Origin: Winogradskyella echinorum | GTDB lineage: Bacteria > Bacteroidota > Bacteroidia > Flavobacteriales > Flavobacteriaceae | Direction: 5' to 3' | NCBI RefSeq assembly: GCF_014297365.1 | Contig: NZ_JACOQD010000003.1 | Location: 1 to 64,000, forward strand | DNA: 64,000 nt | Shown here: one piece after another, positions 44,568 through 52,441 of the stretch | How positions within the stretch are numbered: the stretch's first letter is position 1 | Layout of the letters: the number at the start of each line of letters is the position of its first letter | Made by a program: the position numbers and the translations under genes | The notes under the pieces: generated by a model | Told to the model about the DNA's origin: nothing | Seen by the model: only the letters and a program-made list of their open reading frames with translations | Database searches by the model: none

Positions 44568-44981
44568 ATGAAGACAATATTAAATTTAATGTTAGTGTGC
44601 TTATTCAGCACTATGATTTTTGCTCAAGAAAAACCAGTTAAAATTGTATTTGATGTTACAAGTAGTGACACCAAGGTACATGAATCTGCCATAAGACACA
44701 TAAAACTGATGTCTGAAGCCTATCCAAATTCACAATTTGAGATGGTAATGTATAGTGGAGCATACAAAATGGTTGTTAAAGAAGAGTCAACTGTTTCAGA
44801 AGATATGGCAGCACTTGCAAAGCATAAAAATGTAGATTTTGTGGTTTGCCAAGCATCCTTAAATTATAATAACATTGAAGACTCCCAATTAGTTATTGGA
44901 GTCCGTTCGGTACCTGATGGTATTTTAGAAATTATCAATAAACAATTACTTGGCTGGGGCTATATAAAGGAAGCTAAGTAG
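44568..44981 (+). CDS. Secreted DsrE-family protein
   Basis: A 137-residue protein with a Sec signal peptide (ends IFAQ). The mature region follows the DsrE fold: VKIVFDVTSSDTKVHESAI, FEMVMYSGAYKMV, DFVVCQASL with a conserved cysteine, and VRSVPDGILEIINKQLLGWG. DsrE proteins carry or relay sulfane sulfur; this one should work in the periplasm. Third gene of the cytochrome cluster, 22 bases behind the Tat protein gene. Confidence 0.8.
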   Translation: MKTILNLMLVCLFSTMIFAQEKPVKIVFDVTSSDTKVHESAIRHIKLMSEAYPNSQFEMVMYSGAYKMVVKEESTVSEDMAALAKHKNVDFVVCQASLNYNNIEDSQLVIGVRSVPDGILEIINKQLLGWGYIKEAK

Positions 44982-45141
44982 AGTGCAAGAATAGCTTAAT
45001 CAATTATTAACCCTTATTTTTAGTTTTACAGATTTTTGAAAAACAATTCAAAAATTAAAATAAAATTTAATCAAAGTCTATAATGTGAAATGAATCTACT
45101 TTTAAGTAAATTCTTCTCTTCACTCTGTATCACAAAATACT

Positions 45142-45149
45142 TATCTTTG
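45142..45149 (+). promoter_or_regulatory. -7 element TATCTTTG for rmuC
   Basis: TATCTTTG 20 bases before the rmuC ATG fits TAnnTTTG; no clear -33 element. Confidence 0.5.
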
Positions 45150-45169
45150 GTTAAATTTTATTTCATTTA

Positions 45170-46492
45170 ATGAACGAGACACTCATTCTATTTATAGCTA
45201 TCATTATTTCTGCTGGCATAGGCGCTTTTATTGGGCTTAAGTTTGCGCAACTTAAAAGTAAAAGTGATAAAAGTACACTTGAAGAACGCCAACTTCAACT
45301 TAATAATAACATCAGTGAACTAAAGCAAACGGTTGAAAAAATTGAATCGGAACGCGAAGAGATACGTAGAGAAAAAGATTTTTTGAATACCGAACTTTCT
45401 AGACGTAATTCTGAATTTGAAAACCTACAACAACAGAATCTTAAACGCGATGAAGAATTAGCCAAACAACAAGAACAGCTTAGAAAGGATTTTGAGTTGA
45501 TGGCTTCTAAAATTTTAGATGAAAAGTCTGAAAAATTTACGCTTCAGAATAAAGAAAACATCAAGAATATTTTAAACCCGCTTGAAGAAAAGATTAAAAC
45601 CTTCGAGAAAAAAGTTGAAGATACTCAGAAGGAAAGTATTAGTATGCACTCAGCTTTAAAAGAACAGTTATTAGGTTTAAAAGATCTCAACCAACAAATG
45701 GCATTAGAAGCCACTAATCTTACAAGAGCGTTAAAAGGTGACAGTAAAATGCAAGGAAATTGGGGAGAACTAGTCTTAGAACGTGTTTTAGAAAAATCTG
45801 GTTTAGAGAAAGATAGAGAGTATTTTGTACAGCAGAATTTTCAGCGCGAAGATGGATCTCGTGTTATGCCAGATGTGGTACTGCATCTACCTGACAACAA
45901 AAAGATGATTATTGATTCTAAAGTGTCTTTAACCGATTATGAACGCATGGTTAATGCAGACGACGACCAAAGAGCTCTGTTTTTAAAGGCACATGTAAAT
46001 TCTATTAAAAAACACGTCGATCAATTGTCTGCTAAAAACTATCAAGATTTATATGATATAGAATCACCCGATTTTGTATTGATGTTTATTCCTATAGAAC
46101 CAGCTTTTGCTGTAGCAATAAATGAAGACAACTCTTTATACAATAAAGCTTTTGAACAAAACATAGTTATCGTTACTCCTTCTACCCTTTTAGCTACACT
46201 ACGCACAATTGATACCATGTGGAATAATGAAAAACAGCAACAAAATGCTATTGAAATTGCTAAACAAGCAGGAGCGTTGTACGATAAGTTTGAAGGTTTA
46301 GTAACCGACTTAACTGGTGTTGGCAAAAAGATTGATGCTGCTAAAACGGATTATTCTGCAGCGATGAACAAATTGGTTGAGGGCAAAGGGAATTTAATTA
46401 GTCGTGTCGAAAAGATTAAGAAAATGGGTGCCAAAGCCAAGAAAGCCCTTCCTGAGAGTATTATTAAAAGAGCTTCAGAAGATATTGAATAA
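45170..46492 (+). CDS. rmuC: DNA recombination protein RmuC
   Basis: A 440-residue protein with an N-terminal membrane anchor (about 3-22), a long coiled coil (about 30-185, rich in Glu, Lys and Gln) and the RmuC domain (about 195-420): QGNWGELVLERVLEKSGL, MPDVVLHLPDNKKMIIDSKV, DFVLMFIPIEPAF and IVTPSTLLATLRTI. RmuC limits sequence inversions at short inverted repeats and has a restriction-like core. Its stop overlaps the start of the next small gene. Confidence 0.93.
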   Translation: MNETLILFIAIIISAGIGAFIGLKFAQLKSKSDKSTLEERQLQLNNNISELKQTVEKIESEREEIRREKDFLNTELSRRNSEFENLQQQNLKRDEELAKQQEQLRKDFELMASKILDEKSEKFTLQNKENIKNILNPLEEKIKTFEKKVEDTQKESISMHSALKEQLLGLKDLNQQMALEATNLTRALKGDSKMQGNWGELVLERVLEKSGLEKDREYFVQQNFQREDGSRVMPDVVLHLPDNKKMIIDSKVSLTDYERMVNADDDQRALFLKAHVNSIKKHVDQLSAKNYQDLYDIESPDFVLMFIPIEPAFAVAINEDNSLYNKAFEQNIVIVTPSTLLATLRTIDTMWNNEKQQQNAIEIAKQAGALYDKFEGLVTDLTGVGKKIDAAKTDYSAAMNKLVEGKGNLISRVEKIKKMGAKAKKALPESIIKRASEDIE

Positions 46493-46751
46493 AAAAGTTA
46501 TAAATACTATCTATAAATGGACACTGAGATTTGTATATGCCAGAATATTAATTTTTGGAATTAGCTTAATTTGTCTTTGCCTTATATTTCTTTTTACAGA
46601 TTATAAAATAACTAATCAAGATGACCTTAATATTTTTATTACTGTAATGTGCGGACTATTTGGAATTCTTCTTCTTTTTATTGGTCTATTTTATACTGCA
46701 GAAATAGAACATGGTATTCGTAAAAAAACACACACAAAGGACATAAAATAA
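46485..46751 (+). CDS. Small two-helix membrane protein overlapping rmuC
   Basis: An 88-residue protein starting at TTG (46485), overlapping the last codons of rmuC by 8 bases. A longer reading inside rmuC exists but encodes a basic, unstructured extension that is just the shadow of rmuC. Two transmembrane helices are clear (ARILIFGISLICLCLIFLF and IFITVMCGLFGILLLFIGLF), then EIEHGIRKKTHTKDIK. I recognise no family. Probably co-translated with rmuC. Confidence 0.6.
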   Translation: MNKKVINTIYKWTLRFVYARILIFGISLICLCLIFLFTDYKITNQDDLNIFITVMCGLFGILLLFIGLFYTAEIEHGIRKKTHTKDIK

Positions 46752-46769
46752 AGTTACAGTTTTTTTGTT

Positions 46770-46843
46770 ATTCCATAAAAAGAGCATAATATAAAATATT
46801 CCATAAAAAAGGAATAATTTTCTTTATTCCATTAAAAAGGCAT
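46770..46843 (+). promoter_or_regulatory. Three 18-bp iterons at exact 28-bp spacing upstream of satD
   Basis: Copies are ATTCCATAAAAAGAGCAT (46770-46787), ATTCCATAAAAAAGGAAT (46798-46815) and ATTCCATTAAAAAGGCAT (46826-46843). Start-to-start distance is 28 bases both times. The last copy runs directly into the -7 element TATATTTG (46843-46850). The middle copy is also a dyad (ATTCC...GGAAT). This is the layout of an operator array, most likely for the HTH of the SatD protein itself. Confidence 0.75.
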
Positions 46844-46850
46844 ATATTTG
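46843..46850 (+). promoter_or_regulatory. -7 element TATATTTG of the satD operon
   Basis: TATATTTG, 15 bases before the satD ATG, so the leader is very short. The upstream -33 position falls inside the iteron array and lacks a good TTG, consistent with activator or repressor control. Confidence 0.6.
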
Positions 46851-46864
46851 TATTAAATACAAGT

Positions 46865-47479
46865 ATGATGACTAGTATAATTACAGGTGATATTATAAAA
46901 TCTCGTAAAGCATTCAATGAAGATTTATGGCTAACACCGTTAAAATTAGCTTTATCTAAACTTACCACAGATGCATCTTTTTACGATATATACAGAGGTG
47001 ATAGTTTTCAATTAGAGTGTAGTGATATCAAAGATAGTTTTAGAACTACTGTATATATAAAAGCATTTTTAAAATCTATAAAAGGTCTAGATGTACGCAT
47101 GTCCATTGGTATTGGCACAAAAGATTATCACGGAGATTCAGTAAGCGAATCTAATGGTGAAGCTTTTATATTTTCGGGTGAAACATTTGAAACTCTAAAA
47201 AAAGAAAAACAAAACCTTAAACTAAAAACCAGCAACGAAGTTATTAATAAAGAAATTAATCTTTATTTTAGACTTGCACTAATTGCTATGGACAACTGGA
47301 CTGTTAACTCGGCTGAGGTTGTAAAACTAACACTAGAGCATCCTCAAATGATCCAAGTAGAATTAGCTAAACTTATCGGTATAAGTCAAGACGCGGTAAG
47401 TAAACGCCAAAAACGTGCATATTTAGATGAAATATTAGAATTAGACACTCTTTATAGAGAAAAAATTGCGCAACTATGA
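46865..47479 (+). CDS. SatD family protein: nucleotide-cyclase-like domain plus HTH
   Basis: A 204-residue cytosolic protein of the SatD family. The N-terminal 115 residues have SIITGDIIKSR (D9), YRGDSFQLEC (GD at 45-46) and RMSIGIGTKDYHGDS with GEAFIFSGETFE after it. That order (Asp at the end of strand 1, a GD turn, a VR-GIG strand) resembles the class III nucleotide cyclase/GGDEF palm fold, but the catalytic Asn/Arg pair is not visible. Residues about 158-186 form a helix-turn-helix (MIQVELAKLIGISQDAVSKR). It probably binds the iterons in its own promoter. The DUF3307 gene overlaps its stop by 4 bases. Confidence 0.78.
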   Translation: MMTSIITGDIIKSRKAFNEDLWLTPLKLALSKLTTDASFYDIYRGDSFQLECSDIKDSFRTTVYIKAFLKSIKGLDVRMSIGIGTKDYHGDSVSESNGEAFIFSGETFETLKKEKQNLKLKTSNEVINKEINLYFRLALIAMDNWTVNSAEVVKLTLEHPQMIQVELAKLIGISQDAVSKRQKRAYLDEILELDTLYREKIAQL

Positions 47480-48192
47480 CTGCATTACTCTTAAAACTTA
47501 TTTTAGCTCATCTTATTGGTGATTTCTTTTTACAACCTCAAAAATGGGTTAAAGACAAAGAAAAGAAAAAGCTAAAATCTATATGGCTATATGTGCATGT
47601 TACGATTCATATAGCTTTAATGTTTTTAATAGTTTGGGATTTGTCTTATACACTGCTCATAATAAGTATTGGCGCTTTGCATCTTATTATTGATGCTTTA
47701 AAACTTACTTTACAAAAGAAAAAGACAAAACGCTTTTACTTTTTTATAGATCAGTTAATGCATTTTATTACCCTAATAGTCTTAGCTCTATTATTTTTTA
47801 AAGGTGACATAGAATTTACTTTTACTTTAAATACACATTTTCTATTATTACTTATTAGTATTGGCTTTTTAACTACACCTACTTCCATTATTATGAAAAC
47901 TATTTTTTCTAAATGGAATATTTCTAAACTAACGAAAAACAATGAATCGCTTAAAGACGCAGGAAAATACATAGGTGTATTAGAGCGTCTATTGGTCTTT
48001 ATATTTATAGCGACTAGTCATTGGGAAGCTGTAGGATTTTTAATTACTGCAAAATCAGTGTTTAGATTTGGTGATTTAACAGCTTCTAAAGAAAGAAAAC
48101 TTACCGAATACATCTTAATTGGTACACTAATTAGCTTTGGTATAGCCATACTAATTAGTCTTATTTACTTATATCTTAGAAATTATGTATAG
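47476..48192 (+). CDS. DUF3307 membrane protein
   Basis: A 238-residue protein with about six transmembrane helices. The N-terminus LKLILAHLIGDFFLQPQKWV is the hallmark of DUF3307, with conserved His and Asp in the first helix, followed by VHVTIHIALMF and ALHLIIDALKL, which add further membrane-embedded His/Asp pairs. The function is unknown. It overlaps satD and is followed, with an 8-base overlap, by a thioesterase gene. The pairing with SatD recurs in other bacteria to my knowledge. Confidence 0.85.
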   Translation: MTALLLKLILAHLIGDFFLQPQKWVKDKEKKKLKSIWLYVHVTIHIALMFLIVWDLSYTLLIISIGALHLIIDALKLTLQKKKTKRFYFFIDQLMHFITLIVLALLFFKGDIEFTFTLNTHFLLLLISIGFLTTPTSIIMKTIFSKWNISKLTKNNESLKDAGKYIGVLERLLVFIFIATSHWEAVGFLITAKSVFRFGDLTASKERKLTEYILIGTLISFGIAILISLIYLYLRNYV

Positions 48193-48724
48193 AACAACAG
48201 AAGATTCTAGAATCCAAATTTCAGAACTAATGAAACCCTCTCATGCCAATTTTGGTGGAAAAATACATGGAGGTTATATTTTAAGTTTAATGGATAATAT
48301 TGCATTTGCATGCGCATCTAAACACTCACGAAGTTATTGTGTGACTGCTTCTGTAAATAAGGTAAACTTCCTAAACCCTATTGAAGTTGGCGAATTAGTA
48401 ACCATGAAGGCATCTGTTAACTATGTTGGCAAATCATCTATGGTTGTTGGTATAAGAGTAGAATCTGAAAATATTAGGACAGGTAAAGTAAAACATTGCA
48501 ATTCGTCTTACTTTACTATGGTCGCTATAGGTGAAGATGGTAAAACAGTGACTGTTCCAGGTTTAATATTAACCAATAAATTGGCTGCAAAGCGGTTTAT
48601 TAAATCTATAATAAGAAAAGAAAGTGATAGTAAACGAAGTGAAGATTTAGAGAATCTTTATAAAAATTTAGATCAACATTTAGAACAATTAAAAAATCAT
48701 CGTGTTAAAATTAACTTTAAATAA
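48185..48724 (+). CDS. Acyl-CoA thioesterase (hotdog fold)
   Basis: A 179-residue cytosolic hotdog-fold enzyme of the YciA/BFIT type. The signature is HANFGGKIHGGYILSLMDNIAFACA with the catalytic Asp/Asn region, then NKVNFLNPIEVGELVTMKA and VGIRVESENIRTG. It hydrolyses acyl-CoA to free CoA and fatty acid. The start overlaps the DUF3307 gene by 8 bases; a strong terminator follows. It may be an independent housekeeping gene at the end of this operon. Confidence 0.88.
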   Translation: MYRTTEDSRIQISELMKPSHANFGGKIHGGYILSLMDNIAFACASKHSRSYCVTASVNKVNFLNPIEVGELVTMKASVNYVGKSSMVVGIRVESENIRTGKVKHCNSSYFTMVAIGEDGKTVTVPGLILTNKLAAKRFIKSIIRKESDSKRSEDLENLYKNLDQHLEQLKNHRVKINFK

Positions 48725-48725
48725 A

Positions 48726-48756
48726 AAAGCCATCACTAATTACAGTAATGGCTTTA
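48726..48756. terminator. Bidirectional terminator
   Basis: AAAAGCCAT-c-ACT ... AGT-a-ATGGCTTT, stem interrupted by one mismatch, with T runs on both sides, longer on the minus strand. It ends both the satD operon and the convergent T9SS mini-protein gene. Confidence 0.85.
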
Positions 48757-48776
48757 AATTTATTTTAAAAATTAAG

Positions 48777-49085
48777 TTATTGCTTAATAAATCTTTTAGT
48801 TTGTGTGGTTTTATCATTAAATACCCTTACTAAATATACTCCGCTTTTCCAATTTGCAACATTAATTGAAGATTCTAATTTCGAAATTTCTCCTTTATAT
48901 ACTCGCTTTCCTAATACATCAAAAACTTCAATTTTTAAATCATCTTTTTCACTAGACAACTTAATATTAAGCTTATTTTTTGATGGATTTGGCGAAATTG
49001 TAAATTCTTCTTTTTGGTCAGTAGCTAGCTGAGCAAACGAAAATGCAGAAACAAAAAATAGTAATAAAAGTAATTTTGTTTTCAT
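48777..49085 (-). CDS. Mini-protein consisting of signal peptide plus T9SS sorting domain
   Basis: A 102-residue protein. Signal peptide (1-18, ends FSFAQ), a short link (LATDQKEE), then a complete type A T9SS C-terminal domain: FTISPNPSKNKLNIKL, LKIEVFDVLGKRVYKGE, VANWKSGVYLVRVFND and TKRFIKQ. There is no cargo domain. T9SS domains normally sit at the end of large secreted proteins, so this is either a broken remnant or a free-standing decoy or adaptor. It is bounded by a terminator and by carB. Confidence 0.8.
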   Translation of the reverse strand: MKTKLLLLLFFVSAFSFAQLATDQKEEFTISPNPSKNKLNIKLSSEKDDLKIEVFDVLGKRVYKGEISKLESSINVANWKSGVYLVRVFNDKTTQTKRFIKQ

Positions 49086-49162
49086 ATAAGTAGGGCTTTA
49101 ATCAATAGCTAAGTTAATGATTATTAATCAATTTACTATGTATTTCATCGAAAAGTGTGCCA

Positions 49163-52018
49163 TTATTTACTTAAATACATCTTACGTCTCGAATATAAAT
49201 CGTAAAATTCGTCATCTTTTAAGCTATCAATAAACAATATACTTTCACCAGTACTCTTCATTTCTGGCCCAAGTTTCTTATTCACATTTGGGAACTTATT
49301 AAACGAAAATACTGGCTGTTTTATAGCATAACCTTCTAACTGCGGATTAAAGTTAAAATCAGTAACTTTTTTCTCACCTAACATTACTTTAGTCGCATAA
49401 TTTACATAAGGTTCTTTATAAGCTTTTGCAATAAACGGCACTGTTCGTGATGCTCTAGGGTTTGCTTCAATGATGTAAACTGTATCGTCCTTTATAGCAA
49501 ATTGTATATTTATTAAACCTACTGTATTTAATGCTCTAGCAATAGTATGTGTGTGGTCGGTAATTTGTTGCATAACAAACTCCCCTAAGTTAAATGGCGG
49601 TAGTGTTGCATTACTATCACCAGAGTGAATACCACAAGGCTCAATATGCTCCATAATACCTATAATGTACACATTACCATCTGCATCGCATATTGCATCT
49701 GCTTCTGCTTCAATAGCTCCATCTAAATAATGATCTAATAACAATTTATTTCCAGGAATAGATTTTAATAAATCAATAACATGAGACTCTAATTCTTGCT
49801 TGTTAATTACAATTTTCATCCCTTGTCCTCCGAGTACATAAGAAGGTCTTACTAATATTGGAAAATCTAAAACATCCGCAATAGCCAAAGCTTCATCTGC
49901 AGATTCTGCAACGTCAAATTCTGGATAAGGAATATTGTTTTCTTTTAATATATTAGAGAAACTTCCTCTATCTTCAGCCAAATCTAGAGATTTAAAACTG
50001 GTTCCCATTATTTTAACTCCCCATTTCTCTAATTTTTCAGCAAGTTTTAAGGCCGTTTGTCCTCCTAATTGAACGATTACTCCTTCTGGTTTTTCGTGTT
50101 GAATAATATCGTAGATATGTTCCCAGAACACAGGTTCAAAATAAAGTTTATCTGCAATATCAAAATCTGTAGAAACTGTTTCTGGATTACAGTTAATCAT
50201 TATAGTTTCATAACCACATTCTGCAGCAGCTAATACACCATGAACACAACAGTAATCGAACTCAATACCTTGACCAATTCTATTTGGACCAGAACCTAAA
50301 ACGATTATTTTCTTCTTATCAGTTACAACACTTTCATTATGCACAGAAACTTGTCCATCTGCAGTTTCCACTTCATTTTCGAAGGTTGAATAATAATATG
50401 GTGTCTGCGCCTTAAATTCAGCTGCACATGTATCTACTAGCTTAAAAACACGATTTATTTTAAAATCACTTCGCTTTTTATGAACTTCACTTTCTAAACA
50501 GCCCAACATGTGCGCTATTTGTCTATCACCATAGCCTTTTTGTTTAGCTTCTAAAAGCAACTCGCGTTCAATAGTATCTATTTTATATGTAGAAATTTCT
50601 TTTTCAATTTGAAACAATTCTTCATATTGTCTTAAATACCACATATCAATTTTTGTAATCTCATGGATGCGACTTAATGGAATTCCCATAGCGATAGCAT
50701 CATAGATAACAAATACACGATCCCAACTTGCTTTAGTTAACTTCTCAATTACAGTATCGTAATCTTTATACCCTTTACCATCAGCACCAAGACCGTTTCG
50801 TTTTATTTCTAAAGACTGTGTTGCTTTATGCAGTGCTTCCTGAAACGAACGACCAATTGCCATTACCTCACCAACAGCTTTCATCTGCAGTCCTAATGTA
50901 CGATCAGACCCTTCAAATTTATCGAAATTCCAACGTGGTATTTTAACGATAACATAATCTAAGGTTGGCTCAAATAATGCTGATGTAGATTTTGTAATCT
51001 GATTGCTTAACTCATCTAAATTATAACCCAATGCCAATTTAGCTGCTACTTTTGCAATAGGATAACCTGTTGCTTTACTAGCTAATGCCGAAGAACGCGA
51101 TACTCTTGGATTAATTTCAATGGCAATAATATCCTCTTCTTCATCCGGACTTACAGCAAACTGAACGTTACAACCACCTGCAAAATCACCAATACTACGC
51201 ATCATATGGATTGCCATATCTCGCATTTTTTGCTGAGTTTTATCTGATAAAGTCATTGCTGGTGCTACTGTAATAGAATCTCCAGTATGGATACCCATAG
51301 GGTCCATATTTTCAATTGTACATATAATAACTACATTATCGTTTTTATCTCTAAGTAGTTCTAATTCATATTCCTTCCAACCTAGTAATGCTTTATCAAT
51401 CATTACTTCGTGGATTGGCGAAATTTCTAGTCCTCTGGTTAAGGATTCATCAAATTCTTCTTCATCATATACTATAGAAGCTCCAGCACCACCTAAGGTA
51501 AACGATGCTCTAATACATAATGGAAAGCCAAATTCTTGAGCTATTTCCTTTCCTTTTAAGAAAGATGTTGCTGTTGCCTGTGGTGCCATACCAACACCAA
51601 TTTTTAACATTAACTCTCTGAATTTTTCTCTATCTTCTGTAATGTTTATTGCATCAATATCTACACCAATTATCTCTACTCCAAAATCTTTCCAAATTCC
51701 TTTTTCATCTGCTTCAATACATAGGTTCAAAGCCGTTTGCCCTCCCATAGTTGGTAAAACAGCATCAATCTGCGGATGTTCTTTTAAAATTTTAATTAAA
51801 GATTTTGTAGTCAATGGCAATAAATAAACATGATCCGCCATTGTAGGATCTGTCATTATTGTAGCAGGATTAGAATTTATAAGAATTGTTTCTATTCCAT
51901 CTTCTCTTAATGAGCGTAATGCTTGAGATCCTGAATAGTCAAATTCACAAGCTTGACCAATGATAATCGGGCCAGAGCCGATAAGTAAAATAGATTTAAT
52001 GTTTTTGTTTTTTGGCAT
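49163..52018 (-). CDS. carB: Carbamoyl-phosphate synthase large subunit
   Basis: A 951-residue enzyme with two ATP-grasp halves: SGPIIIGQACEFDYSG and GSGPNRIGQGIEFDYCC start the two halves, and INPRVSRSSALASKATGYP and EANPRASRTVPFIAKA mark the two active sites. It makes carbamoyl phosphate for arginine and pyrimidines with the small chain CarA (not in the window). It ends at the oligomerisation/second synthetase unit and lacks the C-terminal MGS allosteric domain found in the 1073-residue E. coli protein. This shorter form is usual for Bacteroidota. Confidence 0.96.
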   Translation of the reverse strand: MPKNKNIKSILLIGSGPIIIGQACEFDYSGSQALRSLREDGIETILINSNPATIMTDPTMADHVYLLPLTTKSLIKILKEHPQIDAVLPTMGGQTALNLCIEADEKGIWKDFGVEIIGVDIDAINITEDREKFRELMLKIGVGMAPQATATSFLKGKEIAQEFGFPLCIRASFTLGGAGASIVYDEEEFDESLTRGLEISPIHEVMIDKALLGWKEYELELLRDKNDNVVIICTIENMDPMGIHTGDSITVAPAMTLSDKTQQKMRDMAIHMMRSIGDFAGGCNVQFAVSPDEEEDIIAIEINPRVSRSSALASKATGYPIAKVAAKLALGYNLDELSNQITKSTSALFEPTLDYVIVKIPRWNFDKFEGSDRTLGLQMKAVGEVMAIGRSFQEALHKATQSLEIKRNGLGADGKGYKDYDTVIEKLTKASWDRVFVIYDAIAMGIPLSRIHEITKIDMWYLRQYEELFQIEKEISTYKIDTIERELLLEAKQKGYGDRQIAHMLGCLESEVHKKRSDFKINRVFKLVDTCAAEFKAQTPYYYSTFENEVETADGQVSVHNESVVTDKKKIIVLGSGPNRIGQGIEFDYCCVHGVLAAAECGYETIMINCNPETVSTDFDIADKLYFEPVFWEHIYDIIQHEKPEGVIVQLGGQTALKLAEKLEKWGVKIMGTSFKSLDLAEDRGSFSNILKENNIPYPEFDVAESADEALAIADVLDFPILVRPSYVLGGQGMKIVINKQELESHVIDLLKSIPGNKLLLDHYLDGAIEAEADAICDADGNVYIIGIMEHIEPCGIHSGDSNATLPPFNLGEFVMQQITDHTHTIARALNTVGLINIQFAIKDDTVYIIEANPRASRTVPFIAKAYKEPYVNYATKVMLGEKKVTDFNFNPQLEGYAIKQPVFSFNKFPNVNKKLGPEMKSTGESILFIDSLKDDEFYDLYSRRKMYLSK

Positions 52019-52040
52019 GAGTAATAAATATTATGGTGTG

Positions 52041-52048
52041 CAAAAATA
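52041..52048 (-). promoter_or_regulatory. -7 element TATTTTTG for carB
   Basis: On the minus strand TATTTTTG, about 23 bases before the carB ATG at 52018. Separated from rpmH by a terminator, so carB should have its own promoter. Confidence 0.45.
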
Positions 52049-52064
52049 GTTATCAATAGGATAC

Positions 52065-52093
52065 AAAAAAAGGCGTTACACCTAAGTAACGCC
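52065..52093 (-). terminator. Terminator of rpmH
   Basis: GGCGTTAC - acctaa - GTAACGCC followed on the minus strand by seven T. It lies 27 bases past the rpmH stop. Confidence 0.9.
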
Positions 52094-52119
52094 CTAATAT
52101 TATTAACAATTGTTAATCA

Positions 52120-52281
52120 TTATCTTTTATGTCTTGCTTCAGATGATACAGACAATTTCTTTCTTCCTTTAGCTCTTCTACGTGCTAAAACCTTTCTTCC
52201 GTTAACAGAAGCCATTCTCTCTCTAAAACCGTGCTTGTTTTTTCTCTTTCTTTTCGACGGTTGAAACGTTCTTTTTGGCAT
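52120..52281 (-). CDS. rpmH: 50S ribosomal protein L34
   Basis: A 53-residue basic protein from the ATG at 52281: [20 protein letters not shown], then [20 protein letters not shown], then [13 protein letters not shown]. The MPKRTFQPS start, HGFRxRM and GRxVLxxRRAKGRxxL are the L34 signature. It is a component of the large ribosomal subunit. It has a consensus promoter and its own terminator. No dnaA or rnpA is next to it, so this is not the usual origin-proximal arrangement. Confidence 0.98.
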   Translation of the reverse strand: MPKRTFQPSKRKRKNKHGFRERMASVNGRKVLARRRAKGRKKLSVSSEARHKR

Positions 52282-52344
52282 GTCCTATTTATTTAAAATC
52301 TGAATAATCTTTTTAAATGTTATGAGCTATCTCAAAACTGCGTG

Positions 52345-52374
52345 CAAATATACAACAAGTTTTTACTTTAGCAA
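52345..52374 (-). promoter_or_regulatory. Promoter of rpmH (TTG-N19-TATATTTG)
   Basis: On the minus strand, TTG (52372-52374), a 19-base spacer and TATATTTG (52345-52352) fit the Bacteroidetes consensus exactly. The leader to the rpmH ATG is about 60 bases. Confidence 0.75.
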
Positions 52375-52408
52375 GTAGCAAAAAGAAAAAATTTTTAATT
52401 GTTTTTAT

Positions 52409-52416
52409 TACCTTTG
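52409..52416 (+). promoter_or_regulatory. -7 element TACCTTTG for the TPR membrane protein
   Basis: TACCTTTG 25 bases before the ATG at 52442. It lies about 35 bases from the rpmH -33 box, so the two divergent promoters are back to back. Confidence 0.6.
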
Positions 52417-52441
52417 CGAACTGCAAAAAATAAACAACAAT

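Noticed and set aside
46404..46484. Longer N-terminus for the small membrane protein overlapping rmuC
   Set aside because: The added part is a basic out-of-frame reading of the conserved RmuC coding sequence.
46770..46843. CRISPR-like array
   Set aside because: Repeats are 18 bp with 10-bp gaps, far too short for CRISPR, only three copies, and no cas genes; the promoter position fits an operator array.
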